DNA of 64,000 nt from an uncultured Eubacteriales bacterium (GTDB lineage Bacteria > Bacillota > Clostridia > Oscillospirales > CAG-272): positions 1 to 64,000 of the forward strand of contig CAKRQL010000020.1 in assembly GCA_934393265.1 (NCBI GenBank). Direction: 5' to 3'. Position numbers and translations under genes: made by a program. Shown here one piece after another: positions 35,701 through 44,574 of the stretch (position 1 is its first letter; every line of letters starts with the position of its first letter). The notes below the pieces were generated by a model. The model saw only the letters and a list, made by a program, of their open reading frames with translations. It was not told the origin of the DNA and ran no database searches.

Positions 35701-38700
35701 CTTGTATCATCCTCTGCCTCTCTCACGATAGGTGACCGCGCGTTCCTCGGCTGCACGGCGCTCGAGACAATAGCACTCCCCGCAAGACTTACCTCCATAT
35801 CCCTCCGCTCCTATGCAGTGTCCGGAAGCGACATTGCGTTCACCGGAACGCAGAGCGCGTTTGAGGGCTGCGATAACCTCTCCGGTATATCGGTAGCGAA
35901 GAGCACCGGCGCGACCTACACCTCCGAGGACGGCGTCCTCTTCGGTGAAAAGGGAACCGCACTTCTCTTCTTCCCGAGAGCAAAGAGCGCGGTTGATTAC
36001 GAGATTCCCGCAGGCGTAACGAAGATAGGCGAGGGCGCCTTCTCCGGCGCGGCACTTCCAGAGACGCTTGAGCTCCCCGGAAGAATTGCCTCTGTCGGCA
36101 CGGCGGCATTCGCAGGCTGCAAGAGCCTTACCGGGGTTGTGTTCAAGGCAAGCATAACCGATGTCACCGTCGGCGACTATGCCTTCTACGGAACAAATAT
36201 CTATCACTTCACCTTTGAAGAGGGCAGCCGCGTAACGACTATCGGAAACGGCGCCTTCAAGATGACCGAGAATTACAGAAACGAGTATAAGGATAAGGAC
36301 ATAACTCTTCCTGCAAGCCTTAAGTCGGTAGGCAACGAGGCGTTTGCGGGTCTTGGTGAGTCTGTTACCGTCGTTATCTCGGACAGCGAGAACGTCCTGA
36401 CGTTCGGCAACAACGTATTCTCCGGATGCGAGATAGATTCGCTTGAGCTCCCGGCTAATGCCGACGTATCGACGAACTTCTTCGCCGGAATGACCGTAAG
36501 CAGTCTTACGGTGTCTGATGCCAACCCGCGCCTCGTAACGATAGACAGCGTCCTCTACACGAAGAAAACAGACGGTACACCGGATATTCTCCTCTTCTAC
36601 CCGAAGCTTTACAACGACGTGTTCGTCGTTCCGGACGGGGTCACCGCTATTGCGGACGGCGCGTTCCGCGGCGAGAGCTGGATAGAGACGCTCACGCTCC
36701 CCGCATCTCTTACCTCCGTCGGCAGAGAGGCGTTCCGCGGTATGGAGTGCCTTGCGACGGTTACGTTCAACGGAACGATGGGAAAACTCACGATAGGAGC
36801 CTATGCGTTCTATGAGGCGGGAAATCTTGAAACGGTTGAGTTCAAGGACGGTCTTGACGTCGTTATCGGCGAATATGCCTTTGCCGAGACGAATGACCTG
36901 ACAAATCTTTCACTCGGAGGTACCACCGTCATCGGTGCGCATGCCTTTGAGAATGCCGCATGCTATTCGTCTGTAGTCCTCACTATACCCGAAACGCTTG
37001 TCTCGATAGGCGACTATGCGTTCAGCGGCGCCTGCCTCGAGCAGGTAGTATTCCCGGAGACCTCCGCGCTCCGCACAATAGGCGGATATGCCTTTTCGAA
37101 TGTCGGACTGTACGGGACACTCACAATCCCCGCGTCCGTAACCGAGATATACGCATACGCGTTTGGCGGAAACGACTTCAGCGAGGTTGTGTTCAGGGAC
37201 GGCAATGACGCGCTCGCCATCGGACTTCCGATAACGGTTGAGGGCTTTGCGGGACCCGAGGATATATACGGATACGTATTCTACGACAACACCTCGCTCA
37301 CCTCTATAGCTTTCCCTGCAAGACTTACGAAAATATACGCGAATGCGTTCAGAGATCTTTTGGGACTTAAGTCTGTGACCTTCGGCTCGGATAAGAACCC
37401 GTCAAAACTCACGACGATAGGCGAGCACGCATTCTCCAGAACCGGGCTCACCTCGGTGACTATCCCCGCGTCGGTAAAGAATACCGATACCGAGATAGCG
37501 ATAGGCGCAAACGCCTTTGCGTCCTCAGAGTTAGCCTCGCTTACCTTTGAGCTCGGCGGCTCGGCAACGACCGCACCCCTTACGATAGGTGCCAATGCGT
37601 TCTCGGGTCTCAGTGCTACGGAGGTAGTGCTTCCCGCGAGACTTGCATATTTCACCGACGTCAACGGGAATGTTACGGCTCCGTTCGCAAACGGCAGAGA
37701 TGCATTCTCGGCGAGTGTCAGGAGCTTCGTAATCTCCGGGGATAAGGACAGCGTCAGTGCCTATACCTCACTCGGCGGCGTTATATACAACTCCGATATG
37801 ACCGAGCTCATCTTCTGCCCCGCCGGTATGACGGGTACTGTCACCGTGCCGAAGTCGGTAAAGAAAATCTCCGACTATGCCTTCAATCTGTGCACAGAGC
37901 TTGCCGGTATTAAATTTGAAGAGGGCAGTGCCCTTGAGGAAGTCGGCTACTGGGCGTTCAGACAGTGTGTATCCCTCGGTGCGATAGCTCTTCCCGACAG
38001 CGTGCATACGATAGGTGAGGGCGCGTTCATGAGATGCGACTCACTCACAAGCTTCACAATTCCCGCAAGTCTCAAGGAATTCAATCAGTCGATAATCGAG
38101 AGCTGCGGTGCTCTTGCCTCGCTCGAGGTCAGCGCGCAGAACACGAATTATAAGTCGATAGACGGCGTCCTCTTCTCGGCTGACGGGAAGACACTTCTTC
38201 TGTACCTTTCGACGAGACCCGGCACATCCTATGCCGTCCCCGCCGGAACCGAAATAATCTATGCGAGAGCATTCAGCCAGAATGAATTCCTCACCTCCGT
38301 GACGATCCCCGCGTCGGTAAAGCTTATCGACAGCGGCGCGTTCCAGTCGTGCACGAGCCTCTCCTCCGTGACCCTTGAGGACGGAAAGGAGCCGCTTGTC
38401 ATAGGCGACTATGCGTTCAACGCTACCGCTCTTACCGGGGTAGTGATACCCGCAAGAGTGAGATCCGTGAACCTTTACGCATTTGCCTCCTGCCGTGCTC
38501 TTGCCACCGTTACATTTGCAGACGGCAGCCTTCTCAGCTACATGGGCACACAGGCGTTCTCCGGCACCGCGATAACGACCGTAACTCTTCCCGCGGCTCT
38601 CCGCGAGACAGGCAACTTCGTGTTCCTCAGGTGTACGCGCCTTGTATCGGCTACCCTCAATGAGGGACTTCTCACGACCGGAAAGGGAATGTTCAGTGAC

Positions 38701-41163
38701 TGTACCGCCCTTGAGTCGGTATCTCTTCCCTCTACGCTGAAAGCACTCGGCGACGCGGCGTTCTCCGGCTGCACGGCACTGAAGAGCGTCAACTTCACGA
38801 AGAACTCGGTTATAGAGACCCTCGGTCTTGAGACCTTCAGAAACTGCTCCTCTCTTGAGAGCATAACCCTCCCGGCGAGCCTTACGGCTATACCGGGCAG
38901 TGAGAACAGCGGCGCGGGCTTCTTCGCCGGCTGCACATCGCTGCGCAGCGTTATATTCGAGGAGGGCAGCAAGCTCACCGAGATAGGCGCACATGCGTTT
39001 GAGAACGTGAAGATCGAGTCGATAGCTCTTCCCGGCTCGCTCAGCACAATAGGCGACGAGGCCTTCTACGGCACGGACCTCGTTACGATAACTCTCCCGA
39101 ATACGGTAACATCTCTCGGTGTCTCCGCATTCAACGGATGCAGTAAGCTCACCTCCGTGACCCTCGGCTCCGGTATAAGAGAGCTTCCCATGCTCGTATT
39201 CGCGGGCTGTGAGTCGCTCACTTCCTTTACCGTTCCCGCATCGCTCACGACTGTAAGCGACACCGCATTCGCCTACTGTGATAACCTCGAATTCCTGTAT
39301 GTTGACCCGGATAACGAGTCCATGCATGAGAAATACGGCGTCATCTTCGATGCGGACTGGAATATCGTTATCTTCCCCGCGACAAAGCATGACCTCACAA
39401 TACCGAAGGATACAAAGACTATCCCCGAGCACTTCTTTGAGGACTACGAGATAACCTCCGTGACAGTAGAGGATGGAAACACCGCCTTTGTCGCTGCTGC
39501 GAATGTCCTTTACAATGCCGCGATGGACGAGATACTCTTCATACCCGACGGATTGACGAGCTATGAGGTGCCCGCCGCATTCCTTGCGACACCCGAAAAG
39601 GCAGGAAAGCTCTTTGAGATTCTCGCGGGTGTAAGCAGCCTTACAGACATAACGCTTGCCGACGGCGTCACGGATTATCGCGTTGCATCCGGCGCGGTGT
39701 ACACCGCATCGTGGGAGCTCGTATTCTTCCCGAAGGGACGCACGGAGTTCGTTATCCCGAAAGAGGTAACGGAGCTCAAAGCGGTATCCTCGATAGGAAC
39801 GTACGACCTGTTTGCAGACAGTGCGCTGAAGACGGTCTCGTATGAGACGCGCGACGCCGCAACCGGACTTGTGATAAGCAGATACTCGTCATACGGCTTA
39901 TTCAGAAATGCGCAGAAGCTTGAGACGGTTTCTCTCCCCGAGGGAACGACGTATATATCGCGTTATCTCTTTACGGGCTGCACATCTCTGCGCGTCGTAA
40001 ATCTCCCGTCGACCCTTGCGACGATAGAGAGAAACGATAACGTATTCTCCGCCTGCTCGTCGCTCGAGAAAATCAACGTAGCCCCCGGAAACACCGCATA
40101 CATTTCGATAGACGGTGTGCTCTTCAAGGCTGATATGTCTATTCTCTCATTCCCGAGAGCAAAGACCACATTCACCATTCCCGCGTCGCTCACCTCTCTC
40201 CCGTCGCTCTCAAAGGCTACCGGTCTTGTGTCCGTTACCTACGAGGTTGACGCCGAGGGCAATGAAGTCAAGGGAACCGAGCTTGTTCTTGACACGGATG
40301 CGTTCAAGGGACTTACAAATCTGCGCACCGTTGCGCTCCCCTCGCATACAAAGGAAATAAGCGCGTCGATGTTTGACGGCTGCACAGCTCTTGAGAGTGT
40401 AACATTCGCACCCGGGGCGGAGAATTTCAGAACCGATGCAAGCGGCGTGGTTTATGTGAAGAACTCTACCGGTTTCACGCTCGCGTTCATACCCGCAAAT
40501 GTGAAATTCGACAGCTTCGAGATTCCCGCCGACGTAACCCTTATAAAGGCAGGTCTCTTCGAGAACACCGGAGTAAAGACGGTTACCTTCGCTCCGCGTG
40601 CCGGTCTCGCGCTCACGCTTGAGGCAGGAGGAGAGGACAGAAAGTACGATTACGACACTTGGGGATATGTCTACTACAACAAGGGCGTGTTCTGTAACTG
40701 CACGAGCCTTACATCGGTCTCTCTCCCCGAGGGAACGGATGTGCTCGGCGACGGCGCGTTCTACGGCTGCACGTCACTGACGAGCGTTACTCTGCCGTCG
40801 ACGGTAACCGAGATAGGCACGAGAGCCTTCGGCTCCTGCACCTCTCTTACGGGCATTACCCTGAACGAGGGTCTGAAGAAAATAGGCAACTATGCGTTCG
40901 CCGGCTGCAAGGCACTCACATCACTGACACTCCCCTCGTCGCTTACCGAGATAGGCGAGTTCGCGTTTGAGAACTGCACCTCGATAACCGGGCTGTCGCT
41001 TCCCGCGACGGTTACAAAGGTCGGTCGCGGTCTGTTCAACGGCTGGACAAAGAGCCAGACGGTAAGCCTCTCCTTCAAGGAGGGTGAGGCTCCCGCAGGC
41101 TTTGACGCCGACTGGGCGAGAATTTACGACTCCGAGGGACCGGTATTCAGCTACATGGCATGA
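32713..41163 (+). CDS. Giant BspA-type leucine-rich-repeat surface lipoprotein
   Basis: Predicted extracellular lipoprotein of 2,816 residues. The signal peptide ends in LTSC (C26). A short beta domain leads into InlB-type B-repeats (about 116-185, 195-270, then again near 675-820; G-Y-x-F-x-G/A-W patterns). Between them lie several fibronectin-III-like modules (about 275-670). From about 825 to 2790 there is a long LRR_5/BspA array of about 23-residue units of the type L-T-S-V-T-I-P-A-S-V-x-x-I-G-x-x-A-F. The array is broken into blocks by inserts such as DGVLF plus a short hydrophobic strand. There is no C-terminal anchor, so the lipid is the only visible attachment. BspA proteins bind host or bacterial ligands; the ligand here is unknown. 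GGAGG precedes the ATG by 8 bases. Confidence 0.95.
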   Translation: MKTKSLRFLVVLLVLFCVLATVLTSCKDDKKDVLPDAGEEAGVYWFMPDTGEEYLLTLGGKSAYSLALDGKTESGSYTLDGEKLTLTYGENTHSATYGGNEIVLDIDGAKLRFQKRITYTVSFDSLGGSDVADMKVTNGKSFARPADPTRDGYVFLGWYSDAEYKVPFLFDATPVTSDLTLRARWAALSADNHEYRIDFELGYGAANPSATYTVGGKLWNAPAPTRDGYKFVGWWISSRNEAGKLTYRFTEGTETSGTVFNADTTLFAVWQSASAACDVPALSVIDGVASWDKVNATAYLVTVTAPDGTVIVDAQRTTTTSLRLTLTDAGDYTVGVTAVDAGGNALADTAVRTYTNRGLDRVGGFTVIDPSVLTFRGVAGATKYYITVECGNELHAHEMFDNGSALYFNFANCEMKKGGIVFTVTATADGYASSVAKFTYERNLDAVTGLATSGELLTWNTVDGATTYLVTADGKTYTVLGTSFSLSALADGEHVFSVVAAAHGYNSSAAAELSVTKKTPALPENVRLVGTVLTWDAIPGATSYELKLGDTVLTVEEGKTSVDLAGAAEFTEGAEYALTFRVRGAVGSAEKVFKLRYNALSSLGYSAGRLTWNNVIGALYYEVRMNGEIIDTVEGDAYLDITTFKKSGGNTLAVRFFNGDYFSEWSELSVTAHRVVLDGRGGNYTETLYKAVGDPIVLPELTRTGYNFSAWYNLPGGADANGRKYSDTYYVESGETVLYAYYTPKEYRIIYSNDGNTDKTGTVLYGRDYKLDVPEAPSATMAFGGWYSAPYGSGIAYTDAYGNSLAPWAYTDDDITVYAFWVDMTLRYDRTANGYAVSAGSRISLVSSVTVPAKVGGLPVTEIVSGAFGDCEALVEIRLPDTLTRVAETAFSGCKSLRAITVYETGEEKSPRYSSADGVLFDSGASDDRHAPRPVLMPVAKTGAYTVPAGVDVIPRSAFAGSKLSKIVIPTSVREIGTEAFANCTLLTSVVFENAGLVSSSASLTIGDRAFLGCTALETIALPARLTSISLRSYAVSGSDIAFTGTQSAFEGCDNLSGISVAKSTGATYTSEDGVLFGEKGTALLFFPRAKSAVDYEIPAGVTKIGEGAFSGAALPETLELPGRIASVGTAAFAGCKSLTGVVFKASITDVTVGDYAFYGTNIYHFTFEEGSRVTTIGNGAFKMTENYRNEYKDKDITLPASLKSVGNEAFAGLGESVTVVISDSENVLTFGNNVFSGCEIDSLELPANADVSTNFFAGMTVSSLTVSDANPRLVTIDSVLYTKKTDGTPDILLFYPKLYNDVFVVPDGVTAIADGAFRGESWIETLTLPASLTSVGREAFRGMECLATVTFNGTMGKLTIGAYAFYEAGNLETVEFKDGLDVVIGEYAFAETNDLTNLSLGGTTVIGAHAFENAACYSSVVLTIPETLVSIGDYAFSGACLEQVVFPETSALRTIGGYAFSNVGLYGTLTIPASVTEIYAYAFGGNDFSEVVFRDGNDALAIGLPITVEGFAGPEDIYGYVFYDNTSLTSIAFPARLTKIYANAFRDLLGLKSVTFGSDKNPSKLTTIGEHAFSRTGLTSVTIPASVKNTDTEIAIGANAFASSELASLTFELGGSATTAPLTIGANAFSGLSATEVVLPARLAYFTDVNGNVTAPFANGRDAFSASVRSFVISGDKDSVSAYTSLGGVIYNSDMTELIFCPAGMTGTVTVPKSVKKISDYAFNLCTELAGIKFEEGSALEEVGYWAFRQCVSLGAIALPDSVHTIGEGAFMRCDSLTSFTIPASLKEFNQSIIESCGALASLEVSAQNTNYKSIDGVLFSADGKTLLLYLSTRPGTSYAVPAGTEIIYARAFSQNEFLTSVTIPASVKLIDSGAFQSCTSLSSVTLEDGKEPLVIGDYAFNATALTGVVIPARVRSVNLYAFASCRALATVTFADGSLLSYMGTQAFSGTAITTVTLPAALRETGNFVFLRCTRLVSATLNEGLLTTGKGMFSDCTALESVSLPSTLKALGDAAFSGCTALKSVNFTKNSVIETLGLETFRNCSSLESITLPASLTAIPGSENSGAGFFAGCTSLRSVIFEEGSKLTEIGAHAFENVKIESIALPGSLSTIGDEAFYGTDLVTITLPNTVTSLGVSAFNGCSKLTSVTLGSGIRELPMLVFAGCESLTSFTVPASLTTVSDTAFAYCDNLEFLYVDPDNESMHEKYGVIFDADWNIVIFPATKHDLTIPKDTKTIPEHFFEDYEITSVTVEDGNTAFVAAANVLYNAAMDEILFIPDGLTSYEVPAAFLATPEKAGKLFEILAGVSSLTDITLADGVTDYRVASGAVYTASWELVFFPKGRTEFVIPKEVTELKAVSSIGTYDLFADSALKTVSYETRDAATGLVISRYSSYGLFRNAQKLETVSLPEGTTYISRYLFTGCTSLRVVNLPSTLATIERNDNVFSACSSLEKINVAPGNTAYISIDGVLFKADMSILSFPRAKTTFTIPASLTSLPSLSKATGLVSVTYEVDAEGNEVKGTELVLDTDAFKGLTNLRTVALPSHTKEISASMFDGCTALESVTFAPGAENFRTDASGVVYVKNSTGFTLAFIPANVKFDSFEIPADVTLIKAGLFENTGVKTVTFAPRAGLALTLEAGGEDRKYDYDTWGYVYYNKGVFCNCTSLTSVSLPEGTDVLGDGAFYGCTSLTSVTLPSTVTEIGTRAFGSCTSLTGITLNEGLKKIGNYAFAGCKALTSLTLPSSLTEIGEFAFENCTSITGLSLPATVTKVGRGLFNGWTKSQTVSLSFKEGEAPAGFDADWARIYDSEGPVFSYMA

Positions 41164-41177
41164 CTTAAATAACAAAG

Positions 41178-41205
41178 GCATCCGCCGGAAATTTTCGGCG
41201 GATGC
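41178..41205 (+). terminator. Terminator-like hairpin after the giant LRR gene
   Basis: Perfect 10-bp arms GCATCCGCCG (41178-41187) and CGGCGGATGC (41196-41205). The T-tract after it is poor, so termination may be partial and allow read-through into the next genes. Confidence 0.6.
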
Positions 41206-41227
41206 TGATGTTGCGTTTTAGGGGGTA

Positions 41228-41257
41228 TTGCAAAAATACACGGCGGCTTAATATATT
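41228..41257 (+). promoter_or_regulatory. Possible promoter of the MoxR module
   Basis: TTGCAA (41228-41233) and TATATT (41252-41257) with an 18-bp spacer. AT-rich sequence with overlapping TATAAT boxes near 41310-41320 follows, but no matching -35 box is seen there. Confidence 0.4.
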
Positions 41258-41389
41258 CTTTACCGGGGGTTAATTATTGCCGTCAAACTCTACAAAACGC
41301 GCGCGTATGTATAATATAATTACGACAAATAGTGTTCAGAGACAATTTTGAACAAATTTACGTGAATTTTCCCGAAAGGAGGATTTGAA

Positions 41390-42529
41390 ATGCTTAAAAA
41401 CGATAAGCTGTACAGCAACTACGGAAAGAAGCTCCGGCGCGAGGGAATACTCAATTCACTCGGTCTCGGTCTTGCGATAGGCTCCGGCACGGTGTTTGCC
41501 GTCGGGCTCGTCGCTTGGCTCTGCGGCTTCTTCGCGGTGTGGCTTCCGCTTTCGGCGGGTGCTCTCGCCCTTGTGCTCTCATCCGTGCTCCTGTACTTCT
41601 TAAAATACAGACCCGATGACCGGGATATTGCAAGGAGAGTCGACAGCATGGGGCTCGAGGAGAGAACCGTGACAATGCTCGATTTTGAAAACGACCCGTC
41701 CTATATAGCGAAAAGACAGCGTGATGACGCAAGGGCGCGGGTCAGAGAGGTGAGCCCGGAGGCCGTGAAACGCTCATTCCCGCTTATGAGCCTCAAAAAA
41801 TGGACTGTTGCGGTGCTCTGCGTCGCGCTCTTCCTCGGCTGCGGAATGACGACGGTCGTCGCGCTGACCGACACGGGGACAATTCCCTCCCCGGATATAA
41901 ACGGAAACAAAGCTCATGACATTTTCTTCACTGTCACATATCTTACCGACGGCGGAGGGGATATAGAGGGCGAGCCGGATCAGACGGTTGCCTCCGGCGA
42001 GGACGCAAAAACGGTAGTCGCGATAGCCGAGGACGGCTGGATGTTCGTGCGGTGGAGCGACGGCGAGAAATCCCCCGCGAGAACCGACCGCGCACTTGAC
42101 GCGGACTTAGAGGTTACGGCGATATTTGAGGAAATCGGCGACGGCTCCGACTCCGAGGACGGGGACGGAAACGGAAGCACGAGGGACGACGGCGACGTCG
42201 ACAAGAACGTACCCGACGACAGCAAGACCGACGGCTCCTCCACGATAGGCTCACAGGGCGGCGACGGCGGCTCGGGAAGCTCTGACGGAGAAAAGGGAGA
42301 CGGCAGCGGAAGCGGCGACGGCGGACAGCAGGGCGAAGGCAAGGGTAACGGCAGAGGCGACGGCGCCGGCGGCGGCTGGTCCGACGGAAACCAGGTAATA
42401 GACGGAAAGACCGACTACCGCGACGTCTACGACCAGTACTACGACATGGCAATGGAGATAATCAGAAACGGCGGAGAGCTGCCGGACTACCTGAAAGAAT
42501 TTATCGAAAAATACTACGGCAGCATATGA
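41390..42529 (+). CDS. Membrane protein with a B-repeat-like domain and acidic Gly-rich region
   Basis: The 379-residue protein has two adjoining N-terminal membrane segments (about 24-72), a cytoplasmic charged stretch (DDRDIARRVDSMGLEERTVT) and a third membrane segment (about 137-160). Outside are an InlB-like B-repeat (FFTVTYLTDGGGDIEGEP...WMFVRWSDG) and a low-complexity Asp/Gly/Ser region (about 245-345). A short C-terminal helix with YDQYYDMAMEIIRNGG closes it. AAAGGAGG precedes the ATG. I do not know a named function. Its place directly before moxR suggests it is a membrane partner of that module, as similar genes stand next to MoxR-DUF58 operons elsewhere; that is inferred. Confidence 0.8.
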   Translation: MLKNDKLYSNYGKKLRREGILNSLGLGLAIGSGTVFAVGLVAWLCGFFAVWLPLSAGALALVLSSVLLYFLKYRPDDRDIARRVDSMGLEERTVTMLDFENDPSYIAKRQRDDARARVREVSPEAVKRSFPLMSLKKWTVAVLCVALFLGCGMTTVVALTDTGTIPSPDINGNKAHDIFFTVTYLTDGGGDIEGEPDQTVASGEDAKTVVAIAEDGWMFVRWSDGEKSPARTDRALDADLEVTAIFEEIGDGSDSEDGDGNGSTRDDGDVDKNVPDDSKTDGSSTIGSQGGDGGSGSSDGEKGDGSGSGDGGQQGEGKGNGRGDGAGGGWSDGNQVIDGKTDYRDVYDQYYDMAMEIIRNGGELPDYLKEFIEKYYGSI

Positions 42530-42558
42530 TGCCGCTTTGAAGAAAAGGAATTATCAGC

Positions 42559-43620
42559 ATGATAGCAGAGGAGAACATCCGACAGTTCAGCGAGAGCTGT
42601 GACAGAATATTCAAAGAGATCCGCCGCGACGTCATAGGACAGACCGAGGTCGTCGAGGGGACGGTAATCGCGATGATTGCCGGCGGTAACGTACTGCTCG
42701 AGGGAGTGCCCGGGGTCGGAAAGACCAGACTTGTCAGAACGCTCGGAAGAGTGTTTGACATGCCTTTCTCGCGTATACAGTTCACCCCCGACCTTATGCC
42801 CGCGGATGTAACGGGTACAAACATCATAGTCAAGGGCGAGGACGGGAGCTCCGAGTTCCGCTTCCAGCCCGGACCGATTTTCAGCAACATAATCCTCGCG
42901 GACGAGATAAACCGCGCGACCCCCAAGACACAGTCCGCGCTCCTTGAGGCGATGCAGGAGCACACGGTGACCGTCATGGGCGTCTCGAGAAAAATGAAAG
43001 AGCCGTTCTTCGTCCTCGCGACGCAGAACCCGATAGAGCAGGACGGTACCTATCCGCTCCCGGAGGCACAGATGGACCGCTTCATGTTCAATCTGATAGT
43101 TCCGAATCCGGGACTTGACGAGCTCATGGAGATAGTAAACATGACCCAGAAAACGATGGCTGAGGTTTCTGAGCCGGTGTGCAGCGGTGAGGAGCTTCTC
43201 AGAATGCGCGAGACGGCAAACGCCGTACCGGTTGCCGAGGAGGTCATGAGATATGCTATGACCCTCTGCTCCGCGACACACCCGAACAGCGACTGTGCGA
43301 GCGAGGCGGCGAAAAAGTATGTCCGCCTCGGCGCGAGCCCCCGTGCCGGACAGGCTCTCATATCGGCGGCTAAGGTAAAGGCACTGATGAACGGTCGCTT
43401 CAACGTTTCCTACAGCGACATAAACGCGCTTGCAAAGCCGGTATTCAGACACAGAATGAAGCTGAATTTCGAGGCTATCGCAGACCGCGTGTCTCCCGAC
43501 AGCATAGTCGAGATGATTCTCTCCGAGGTCGGAGAGAGCTTCGGTATAAATCCGAAGAAAGAGCCCGCCGAAGCAAAGGCGGAGCCGAAGAAGGGGCTGT
43601 TTTCCGGAAAGCGCGGATAA
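42559..43620 (+). CDS. MoxR family AAA+ ATPase
   Basis: The 353-residue cytoplasmic chaperone-type ATPase has Walker A GVPGVGKTRLVRTL (near residue 53), Walker B LADEINRATPKTQSALLEAMQE and the family stretch ATQNPIEQDGTYPLPEAQMDRF. A Lys/Ala-rich tail follows the helical lid. MoxR proteins act with VWA-domain partners to insert metals or to assemble and activate complexes. Here DUF58, BatA-like and VWA genes follow in order, the canonical arrangement. All catalytic motifs are intact. Confidence 0.96.
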   Translation: MIAEENIRQFSESCDRIFKEIRRDVIGQTEVVEGTVIAMIAGGNVLLEGVPGVGKTRLVRTLGRVFDMPFSRIQFTPDLMPADVTGTNIIVKGEDGSSEFRFQPGPIFSNIILADEINRATPKTQSALLEAMQEHTVTVMGVSRKMKEPFFVLATQNPIEQDGTYPLPEAQMDRFMFNLIVPNPGLDELMEIVNMTQKTMAEVSEPVCSGEELLRMRETANAVPVAEEVMRYAMTLCSATHPNSDCASEAAKKYVRLGASPRAGQALISAAKVKALMNGRFNVSYSDINALAKPVFRHRMKLNFEAIADRVSPDSIVEMILSEVGESFGINPKKEPAEAKAEPKKGLFSGKRG

Positions 43621-43643
43621 CGCTCCGGTAAAGCCAAAGTAAC

Positions 43644-43671
43644 AAGGAGTGGCGCCGCCGCGGCGCCGATG
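43644..43671 (+). promoter_or_regulatory. Shine-Dalgarno and start codon separated by a GC hairpin
   Basis: AAGGAG (43644-43649) is 19 bases from the ATG at 43669, too far for normal use. The spacer is filled by a 7-bp hairpin, GGCGCCG-CCG-CGGCGCC (43651-43667). When folded, it would bring the two sites within normal distance. No in-frame alternative start lies closer; the only other ATG, at 43678, is farther. Confidence 0.6.
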
Positions 43672-44574
43672 AAGAGAATGAGGACATCCTACTTAAACGA
43701 TGCGTTTTTCAGCCGTCTTGAAACCTGCGCGCTGAATCTCCGCTCTGACCTTTCGGGGTTCTTCGGAGGAAAGCACCTTGTAAAGACCTACGGACAGACG
43801 GTCGAGTTTGCCGATTACCGTGAGTACATGCTCGGCGACGATATACGGCGCATAGACTGGAATCTTTACAGCAGGTTTGAAAAGTACTTTCTGAAGCTCT
43901 TCACCGACGAGCGGCAGATGCACACCCAGATATTCCTTGACTGCTCGGGCTCTATGGGGAGGTTTGACGAAAAGAAAGCCGCATACGCGACAGCGACGGC
44001 GGCGGCGATAGGCTTCCTCTCGGTGCACAACATGGACAAGGTTTCATTTAAGCTCATGCGCGAGAGCGGTGCGGAGGACCCGTTCGGCGTCCTCGTCGGA
44101 AAGCGGGCGTTCTTCCGTGCCGTTGCCGGGCTTGAAAGCATTGAATTTGACGGAGAGACGGACATCGCCGCGTCGGTCACCGGCAGTGAGTGCGGGACTG
44201 CGGACGGTCTTACCGTCATAATCTCCGACTTCATGACGGACAGCAACTGGAAAAAGGCTGTCGATTACCTGATTTACAAGAAAAGACAGGTTCTGCTCAT
44301 GCAGATACTTACTCCGGAGGAGATAGACCCCTCATACAGCGGAAACCTGAATCTTCTCGATTCCGAAGCGGCGGACCAGTTCGACGACCGGAACCTGAGA
44401 CTTAAAATTACATCCGGAATGCTCTCCGCTTACAGCGAGGCGCTCCATGATTTCGTCGCGGGTATAAAGGATTTCTGCTCGTCACGCGGCGCGGGCTTTA
44501 TTACGGTGAACAGCGGACAGCCGATAGAGCGTATGCTATTCGGTGAGCTGCTTAAGGTGGGTATTATCAAATGA
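43669..44574 (+). CDS. DUF58 domain protein
   Basis: The 301-residue cytoplasmic protein partners MoxR. It has the DUF58 core DIRRIDWNLYSRFEKYFLKLF followed by a VWA-like metal site with an intact DxSxS (FLDCSGSMG, near residue 90). DUF58 proteins are thought to link the MoxR ATPase to membrane VWA proteins. The start lies after the unusual hairpin-containing ribosome site at 43644-43671. The stop overlaps the next start in ATGA. Confidence 0.94.
   Translation: MKRMRTSYLNDAFFSRLETCALNLRSDLSGFFGGKHLVKTYGQTVEFADYREYMLGDDIRRIDWNLYSRFEKYFLKLFTDERQMHTQIFLDCSGSMGRFDEKKAAYATATAAAIGFLSVHNMDKVSFKLMRESGAEDPFGVLVGKRAFFRAVAGLESIEFDGETDIAASVTGSECGTADGLTVIISDFMTDSNWKKAVDYLIYKKRQVLLMQILTPEEIDPSYSGNLNLLDSEAADQFDDRNLRLKITSGMLSAYSEALHDFVAGIKDFCSSRGAGFITVNSGQPIERMLFGELLKVGIIK

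Noticed and set aside
35180..41060. DNA-level tandem repeat or recombination hotspot in the LRR region
   Set aside because: Repeats are clear in protein but strongly diverged in DNA; I saw no long exact direct repeats.
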